From contig NZ_JRMB01000004.1 of the NCBI RefSeq assembly GCF_000759445.1, forward strand, positions 186,001 to 250,000: 64,000 bases of DNA, given 5' to 3'. Origin of the DNA: Pseudomonas lutea (lineage in GTDB: Bacteria; Pseudomonadota; Gammaproteobacteria; Pseudomonadales; Pseudomonadaceae). Every line of letters begins with the position of its first letter. Within the stretch, counting starts at the first letter, position 1. This document shows positions 59,274 to 64,000 of this stretch, in pieces. Under the pieces are notes generated by a model, which was not told the DNA's origin, searched no databases, and saw only the letters and a program-made list of their open reading frames with translations. The position numbers and the translations under genes are program-made.

Positions 59274-59417
59274 ATGCCCGGCGTAGGGCTCTGATCCGAC
59301 AGATGTAGGGCGTTTCTGAAACTGCCCAAGTACCCTTTGAGATCGGTTCCTGCTTGTTTCAGCCGCCTCTTACCCGTGCTATTTGTCCGGCCCGTTTTTT
59401 CAGGCCGTGGGTCATGC

Positions 59418-60008
59418 ATGCGTATCCGGTTGCTCAGAACGTCCCTCCATTTGTTTGTCGGCGCACCGCTGATCATGCTGCCAACGATCCTCTCCAGCGC
59501 TCAGCTCGAGCACGTTTCGCCGGGGTGGGCATTGACGGAAGTGTTTTACGAAAACCCTGACGCGTGTGCGTGGGCCGGGGTTGCGCCGCCGCTATGCCAA
59601 GCCGCCTATCGTGCCGCATACCGGCAACACGTGCGGATTGCGCCAACCTATCGTGAGCTTGCCGATTGTGAGGCTGACTTCACTCGGGGTGAATGTTTTG
59701 CGGGGGACGTCTCCCGGCTCTGGTCACCGTGGCTTTCCGGTTTCGCGATCATTACTCAGGTTAATCTGCTGACTGAGAACGGCCACCCGGTTTCTAGCGT
59801 GCGCCTCTTCAGCGAACCGCTTTATCGTACCGATGACCGTCAAGGCGCCACTCGGCTGATCAGCCTGCGCGAGAAGCTTCACAACGGTGAGCATTTTGAT
59901 AAGGCGTTCATGCGCCATCGGCTCTTGCAGGCGGGCTCGACAGCTGCCAATCAGCGCCTGGCGCGGACCTTCGAGCCGCAGCGATTGTTTTACGTCAGCC
60001 AGCCATGA
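59418..60008 (+). CDS. DUF1190-like envelope protein
   Basis: A 196-residue protein with an N-terminal hydrophobic stretch (SLHLFVGAPLIMLPTILSSA) that may be a signal or anchor. The cysteine pattern PDACAWAGVAPPLCQAAY, then YRELADCEADFTRGEC, resembles DUF1190 (YgiB-type) proteins. The start is uncertain: ATG 59418 has no strong site, and the frame is open from 59337. Function unknown. Confidence 0.65.
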   Translation: MRIRLLRTSLHLFVGAPLIMLPTILSSAQLEHVSPGWALTEVFYENPDACAWAGVAPPLCQAAYRAAYRQHVRIAPTYRELADCEADFTRGECFAGDVSRLWSPWLSGFAIITQVNLLTENGHPVSSVRLFSEPLYRTDDRQGATRLISLREKLHNGEHFDKAFMRHRLLQAGSTAANQRLARTFEPQRLFYVSQP

Positions 60009-60178
60009 GGGCCCAGGAAAGGCTCGAATGGTTGCAGGCGCGGCTCGCTGCGACCGGGTACAAACCGCAGCGCCCGAGCGCCCGGTGGTACCCGCCCAGG
60101 TGGAACTTCCCTTGGAGGGGCGGTCCAACGCGTGTTCACCCGGCCATGGCCGGTCTCCTGACACATGAGGTTGTTGCG

Positions 60179-60742
60179 ATGAATGTTTCACTTAAACACG
60201 TACGCGGTGTCGCGCTGGCGAGCCTGATGGCATTGGCAGCAACACCCGTCTTCGCTTTCAATCTGAATGAGGCGGCCAATGCGGTGGCCAACGCCACCGG
60301 CGGTCAACAAAAGGCAACCGCAGCCCCTGAGGCCGCCGGGCTGCTGAATACGCTGGGCACGCAGCTGAACGTGACGCCTGAGCAGGCTGTTGGCGGTACA
60401 GGTGCATTGTTGGGGCTGGCGAAGAACAAACTGGCCGGCAATGACTATTCCCAGTTGAGCAAGTCGGTACCGGGCCTTGACCAGTTGGCCGGCAACTCGG
60501 CGCTGGGCAGCCTTGGCAATTTGGGCGGGTTATTGGGTAAATCTGGCAGCAGCAACTCCGCCCTCGACAGCGCCCTTGGCAACGTGCAGAGCATGGGTGA
60601 CGTCAACAAGGCCTTCAGCGCGCTGGGCATGAACAGCAGCATGGTGAGTCAGTTTGTGCCGGTGATCCTGCAATACCTCGGTCAGCAGGGCGCGGGCGGG
60701 TCAGCGCTGCAGGCACTGAGTGGCGTTTGGGGTGCCAAGTGA
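60179..60742 (+). CDS. DUF2780 secreted protein
   Basis: A 187-residue protein with signal peptide MNVSLKHVRGVALASLMALA then ATPVFA. The mature part is Gly/Ala/Ser/Leu rich: LLNTLGTQLNVTPEQAVGGTGALLGLAKN is the DUF2780 signature, followed by a Gly-Ser-rich stretch and the ending VPVILQYLGQQGAGGSALQAL. GAGG lies about 9 nt before the ATG at 60179. The frame is open from 60005, but the signal peptide marks the true start. Function unknown. Confidence 0.85.
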   Translation: MNVSLKHVRGVALASLMALAATPVFAFNLNEAANAVANATGGQQKATAAPEAAGLLNTLGTQLNVTPEQAVGGTGALLGLAKNKLAGNDYSQLSKSVPGLDQLAGNSALGSLGNLGGLLGKSGSSNSALDSALGNVQSMGDVNKAFSALGMNSSMVSQFVPVILQYLGQQGAGGSALQALSGVWGAK

Positions 60743-60743
60743 T

Positions 60744-61661
60744 CTAGTCGCCGCGTGCTTGCTCTGTGTCTGCAGTGAGGCGCTCGCGCCGTAACTCGGC
60801 GATCCGTGCGTCTTTCTCCAGCCACAGCCGGTTGACCCATTCCTGCACGTAAATACGGAAAATCGGATCATTTTCGTAATCCCCCTGCCACAGCTCAGGG
60901 TCCAGTTCACGGGTCTTGATATCGACGATCACGCGCGGGACCTGCCCCGAGATCAAGTCCCAAAATCCAGGAATACGTGCGCTCGGATAGACAACCGTGA
61001 CATCAAGCACCGCATCCAGTTGCTCACCCATCGCCGCCAGCACAAACGCAACGCCGCCTGCCTTGGGCTTGAGTAAGTACTGATAGGGCGAGGCCTGCCC
61101 GGTCTTCTTGGCTGGGGTAAAACGGGTGCCCTCCAGATAATTCACCACCGTCACCGGCTGGCGCTTGAACAGCTCGCACGCCTCCCGGGTGATGTCCAGA
61201 TCCTTGCCCTTGAGCTCGGGATGCTTCGCCAGAAACGCTTTGCTGTAGCGCTTCATGAAGGGGTAGTCCAGCGCCCACCAGGCCAGTCCCAGGAAGGGCA
61301 CCCAGACCAGCTCTTTTTTGAGAAAGAATTTGAAAAAGGGCGTGCGGCGATTCAGCGCCTGCACCAGCGCCGGAATGTCGACCCACGATTGGTGGTTGCC
61401 GATGACCAGATAAGAAGTGTCTCCGCGCAGTCCCTCGTCGCCGCGGATTTCCCACTGGGTAGGCAGGCAGCGCTGGAAAATCAGTTTGTTGATCTCACAC
61501 CACGTTTCGGCGATCCACATCACTGCCGCCGAGCAGCGGTCGCGCATCTCGCTCTGAAACACCAGTTTGAGCAGCGCAAACACCGTCAGCGGCCCGATCA
61601 GCACCAAAGTATTGAGCAAAAGCAGCAGCGTGACGGCGGTTCCGGTGAGCAGGTGACGCAT
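60744..61661 (-). CDS. PlsC-type acyltransferase (YihG-like)
   Basis: A 305-residue inner-membrane acyltransferase. The N-terminal helix (LLTGTAVTLLLLLNTLVLIG) is followed by the catalytic NHQSWVDIPAL (HX4D), PFFKFFLKKEL, and the substrate motif NYLEGTRFTPAKK. These mark the lysophospholipid acyltransferase superfamily, closest in layout to E. coli YihG. Start 61661 is chosen for family length, but its site is weak; the frame extends to 61721. Convergent with the DUF2780 gene, two bases between the stops. Confidence 0.88.
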   Translation of the reverse strand: MRHLLTGTAVTLLLLLNTLVLIGPLTVFALLKLVFQSEMRDRCSAAVMWIAETWCEINKLIFQRCLPTQWEIRGDEGLRGDTSYLVIGNHQSWVDIPALVQALNRRTPFFKFFLKKELVWVPFLGLAWWALDYPFMKRYSKAFLAKHPELKGKDLDITREACELFKRQPVTVVNYLEGTRFTPAKKTGQASPYQYLLKPKAGGVAFVLAAMGEQLDAVLDVTVVYPSARIPGFWDLISGQVPRVIVDIKTRELDPELWQGDYENDPIFRIYVQEWVNRLWLEKDARIAELRRERLTADTEQARGD

Positions 61662-61878
61662 AAGGCACTCGCGGTGGACAGGGTGGCGCGCAATGATAAG
61701 CAGGCTGGGCCGGCGGCGCAAAACCCAGGCAACACTGACGAATGTTTCACGTCATGCACGCTAGCCTTGCAACTGACCGACAGGCATTCGGTACCGCTGC
61801 CCTGGCGCGAACCAACGGCAGAGTTGCGGTCTAAACCGGGCATACGCCCGTGCCTATCCATTAAGAGGAATCTGTGAC

Positions 61879-62379
61879 GTGAAATCCCTTCTGGCGCTTC
61901 TGTCTGTGTTGGCATTGCCTGTCATGGCTGCCGAACCGACGCTGTACGGCCGTTACGAATACATCGAGGTCTCGGAAATCGGCGAGACGTTCAAGGCCAA
62001 AATGGACACCGGCGCGTTGACCGCTTCGCTGTCGGCCAAAGACATCGAACTGTTCAAGCGCGATGGCGACGACTGGGTGCGCTTCCGTCTGGCGACCAAA
62101 GACGCCGATGGCAAGGTGTACGAGCACAAGGTTTCGCGCATCAGCCGGATCAAGGGCCGTTCTGAAGGCGACGATGACGAAGAACCCGCCGATCCCACCA
62201 AACGCCCGGTCGTTGATCTTGAGCTGTGTCTGGGCAACGTGAAGCGCACGGTCGAGGTCAATCTCGTCGACCGCAGCCACTTCAATTATCCGTTGTTGAT
62301 TGGCGCCAAGGCCCTGCGCGAATTCGGCGCTGCGGTGAACCCGGCACGCCGCTACACCGCAGACAAGCCAGACTGCTGA
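61879..62379 (+). CDS. RimB-like retropepsin-family protein
   Basis: A 166-residue periplasmic protein: signal peptide MKSLLALLSVLALPVMA, then the aspartic-protease motif AKMDTGALTASLSA with DTGA near residue 42, and LLIGAKALREFGAAVNP at the end. This is the single-domain retropepsin-like family once labelled ATP-dependent zinc protease. It starts with GTG at 61879, with AGAGGA about 8-9 nt before it. Homodimer activity is expected from the fold, not shown here. Confidence 0.85.
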   Translation: MKSLLALLSVLALPVMAAEPTLYGRYEYIEVSEIGETFKAKMDTGALTASLSAKDIELFKRDGDDWVRFRLATKDADGKVYEHKVSRISRIKGRSEGDDDEEPADPTKRPVVDLELCLGNVKRTVEVNLVDRSHFNYPLLIGAKALREFGAAVNPARRYTADKPDC

Positions 62380-62433
62380 TAAGCGCTGAATGAGCGAGCG
62401 CCCTCCTGCGATTATCCTTCGTTGTGTGCAGAC

Positions 62434-62646
62434 GCCACGGCTGCAATGAATCCGCAGGAGCCGGTCCTGCGCAGATGCCGCGGCTGCAATGAATCCGTAG
62501 GAGCCGGCCATCCGTAGATGCCACGGCCGCAATGAATCCGCAGGAGCCGGCCCTCCGCAGATGCCACGGCTGCAATGAATCCGCAGGAACCGGCCATCCG
62601 TATGCCACGGCTGCAATGAATCCGTAGGAGCCGGCTTGCTGGCGAA
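62434..62646 (+). repeat. 43-bp tandem repeat, five units, ending in a REP
   Basis: Units begin GCCACGGCTGCAATGAATCC at 62434, 62477, 62520, 62563 and 62604 (spacings 43, 43, 43 and 41). Each contains GTAGGAGCCGG or GCAGGAGCCGG, the first half of a family-A REP. Only the last unit runs on into a full REP core (GGAGCCGGCTTGCTGGCGAA). It fills most of the 333-bp gap before the GST gene. Confidence 0.92.
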
Positions 62647-62712
62647 CATGATGGATCAGCGCTGCCTGTGCGGGCTGGCCTCCGCGTTCGGGAAAGCCAC
62701 CGCCCAGCGTTG

Positions 62713-63342
62713 CTACACGGTAGGCTGAGTCTCCACCATGGAAGGCCGCTGGCTCACCTCGTAATACCAGCTCGCCAGCCGCGGGTAGGTGCTGCGCCAG
62801 CCCAGGTCGGGTTGGCGGAAGTCCAGGTAACCCAAAGCACAGGCCACGCTAATGGCCGCCACGTCAAAGTGCGAGCTCAGCTCTGTCACGGCCTCATTCT
62901 CAAAATAGGCGAGGGAGCGAGCTATCTTCTCCCGTTGCCCATCCAGCCATTCAGTCCAGTGCTTCTCCGCAGGGCGCAGAAACGTCTCATACCGAATCAG
63001 CAGCGCGGCGTCAGTCACCGCATCGGCCAGTGATGCAAGCGTCAGCCGGCGCCAGCGGGCCGAGCCTTCTTTGGGGATGAGCGGGTTACCGACATGCTGT
63101 TGATCGAGGTATTCCAGGATCACGCGGCTGTCATGGATCACGTTGTCGTCAGCCAGACGCAGCGCCGGAATCTTCCCGCTCGGGTTGTTGGCGCAAACTT
63201 CGGCATCGGGGCTGACAGGCGTGAGCGCAACGGCCTTGAGCGTGATTCGGTCTACCTGGCTTGTCTCGCGGAGCAGAACCAGCACTTTGCGTGCGAAGGG
63301 CGAAGCGGCGTTGTAGTACAAAGTCATGCTGGGCGCAGACAT
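62713..63342 (-). CDS. Glutathione S-transferase family protein
   Basis: A 209-residue GST. The thioredoxin-like N-terminal domain has MTLYYNAASPFARKVLVLLRE, with NNPSGKIPALRLADD and VIHDSRVILEYLDQ around the glutathione site. A helical C-terminal domain follows. Of three nearby in-frame ATGs (63348, 63342, 63327), 63342 has AGAGGA at the best spacing. The substrate is unknown. Stands alone. Confidence 0.88.
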   Translation of the reverse strand: MSAPSMTLYYNAASPFARKVLVLLRETSQVDRITLKAVALTPVSPDAEVCANNPSGKIPALRLADDNVIHDSRVILEYLDQQHVGNPLIPKEGSARWRRLTLASLADAVTDAALLIRYETFLRPAEKHWTEWLDGQREKIARSLAYFENEAVTELSSHFDVAAISVACALGYLDFRQPDLGWRSTYPRLASWYYEVSQRPSMVETQPTV

Positions 63343-63449
63343 GGACATTCCTCTGATCGGCCTGGCCCTCCAGACTAGTCAGGGCCAGTACGCTGTGCAA
63401 CATGCCGATGTCATGTCGGGCCGACTTTCACCGGCCCGACATCCAATGG

Positions 63450-64000
63450 TCAGGCGGCCGGAACGACCTCAGCCGACGCTGTTGGCGCGTCGCCGGATTG
63501 CTCGGTCGGCGTGCCGGTCAGCAGCGGCTTGGCCACGAACCAGATGATCACGGCCGCGATCAGGTCAAACGCTGCAAGCGCCACAAACAGCGGGCTGTAA
63601 CCCACCTTGGTGACCATGATGCCCAGCACCAGCGTAAACAAGGCCGCGCCCAAAAACCCGAACATGCCACCCAGACCGGTCGCGGTGCCTACTTCGTTCT
63701 TGCCGAAGGAGTCCGAGGTGATCGCATACAAGGCGCCCGACAGGGTCTGATGCGCGAAGCCGCCGGCGCACAGCAGCGCAATGGCGACATAGGGGCTGTC
63801 CACCAGACCGATGCAGCCAGGGCCGATCATGCACAGCGAGCCCAGCACCATCACCATTTTGCGCGACGTCAGCAGCGACACATTGAAGTGCTTGTAGAAG
63901 AACGGGCTCAGGTATCCGCCCAGCACGCAGCCGATGTCGGCAGCGAGGAAGGGCAGCCAGGCAAACATCGCGATTTCCTTGATGTTCATGTGGCGTTCGG
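63450..64000 (-). CDS. MFS transporter, C-terminal part (hexuronate/anion:cation symporter type)
   Basis: The C-terminal 182 or so residues of a major facilitator transporter; the gene runs off the right edge. The frame is open through the ATG at 63989 to the window end (PERHMNIKEIAMFAWLPFL), so that ATG is internal. Five to six membrane segments are visible, with DIGCVLGGYLSPFFY and GTATGLGGMFGFLGAALFTL typical of the anion:cation symporter group (ExuT, GudP). The substrate cannot be told. Confidence 0.85.
   Translation of the reverse strand, partial: ERHMNIKEIAMFAWLPFLAADIGCVLGGYLSPFFYKHFNVSLLTSRKMVMVLGSLCMIGPGCIGLVDSPYVAIALLCAGGFAHQTLSGALYAITSDSFGKNEVGTATGLGGMFGFLGAALFTLVLGIMVTKVGYSPLFVALAAFDLIAAVIIWFVAKPLLTGTPTEQSGDAPTASAEVVPAA

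Noticed and set aside
61861..62649. 262-residue minus-strand frame with repeated LQPWHL / GFIAA segments
   Set aside because: The apparent protein repeats are the 43-bp tandem array translated; the rest is antisense to the retropepsin-like gene.

Overview
The window is chromosomal DNA of a Pseudomonas, most likely of the P. syringae/P. fluorescens side of the genus. The evidence is the gene content and order (metK - ArsR/methyltransferase - tktA - epd - pgk - two small lipoproteins - fba; the glycine-betaine gbc/dgc/sox cluster), the high GC, an SAH riboswitch before ahcY-metF, and many REP/REPIN palindromes of the kinds typical of these species. No tRNA, rRNA, CRISPR array, integrase or insertion sequence was seen.

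Layout. 0-2.1 kb: ahcY and the start of metF on the minus strand behind an SAH riboswitch. 2.3-9.2 kb: a thioesterase, then a minus-strand L-threonate catabolic operon (ltnD, otnK, otnC, GntP-type permease, otnI) with its DeoR-type regulator. 9.3-12.2 kb: a MAPEG protein, a DUF1090 protein and ligB. 12.4-17.4 kb: one 1658-residue RHS-repeat protein with lower GC than its surroundings. 17.9-26.7 kb: metK, an ArsR-methyltransferase regulator with a 26-bp palindrome in front of it, and the pentose-phosphate/glycolysis block tktA-epd-pgk-(lipoproteins)-fba. 26.7-30.4 kb: carnitine catabolism (thioesterase, cdhA, cdhC, cdhR). 30.6-39.5 kb: two small proteins, then the dimethylglycine genes (M19 dipeptidase-like, V4R-like, dgcA, dgcB, ETF alpha and beta). 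39.5-41 kb: a two-gene unit of unknown function and a 700-bp gap filled with DnaA-box-like sites. 41-43.7 kb: divergent gbcA/gbcB. 43.8-50 kb: a chemoreceptor, a ZapB-like/ZapA-like pair, threonine aldolase, a TraX-family protein and an alanine aminotransferase. 50.2-59.2 kb: glyA-soxBDAG-purU-fdhA. 59.4-64 kb: small envelope proteins, an acyltransferase, a retropepsin-like protein, a GST and the end of an MFS transporter.

How it works together. Carnitine is oxidised and cleaved by CdhA/CdhC toward glycine betaine. GbcAB demethylates betaine to dimethylglycine, DgcAB (probably with the dedicated ETF) makes sarcosine, and SoxBDAG makes glycine plus one-carbon units. GlyA, PurU and FdhA then handle glycine/serine and formyl or formaldehyde carbon. 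metF, ahcY and metK serve the linked methyl cycle.

The least explained feature is a concentration of perfect DnaA-box 9-mers (TTATCCACA on either strand) between about 37.97 and 40.72 kb. It includes three copies of a fixed-spacing inverted pair in the gap before gbcA and four copies inside etfA/etfB. It resembles a DnaA-titration (datA-like) locus and lies beside the uncharacterised two-gene unit. Starts were moved inside the open reading frames where a better ribosome-binding site or family alignment called for it. All family calls are from reading the sequence, not from a database search.
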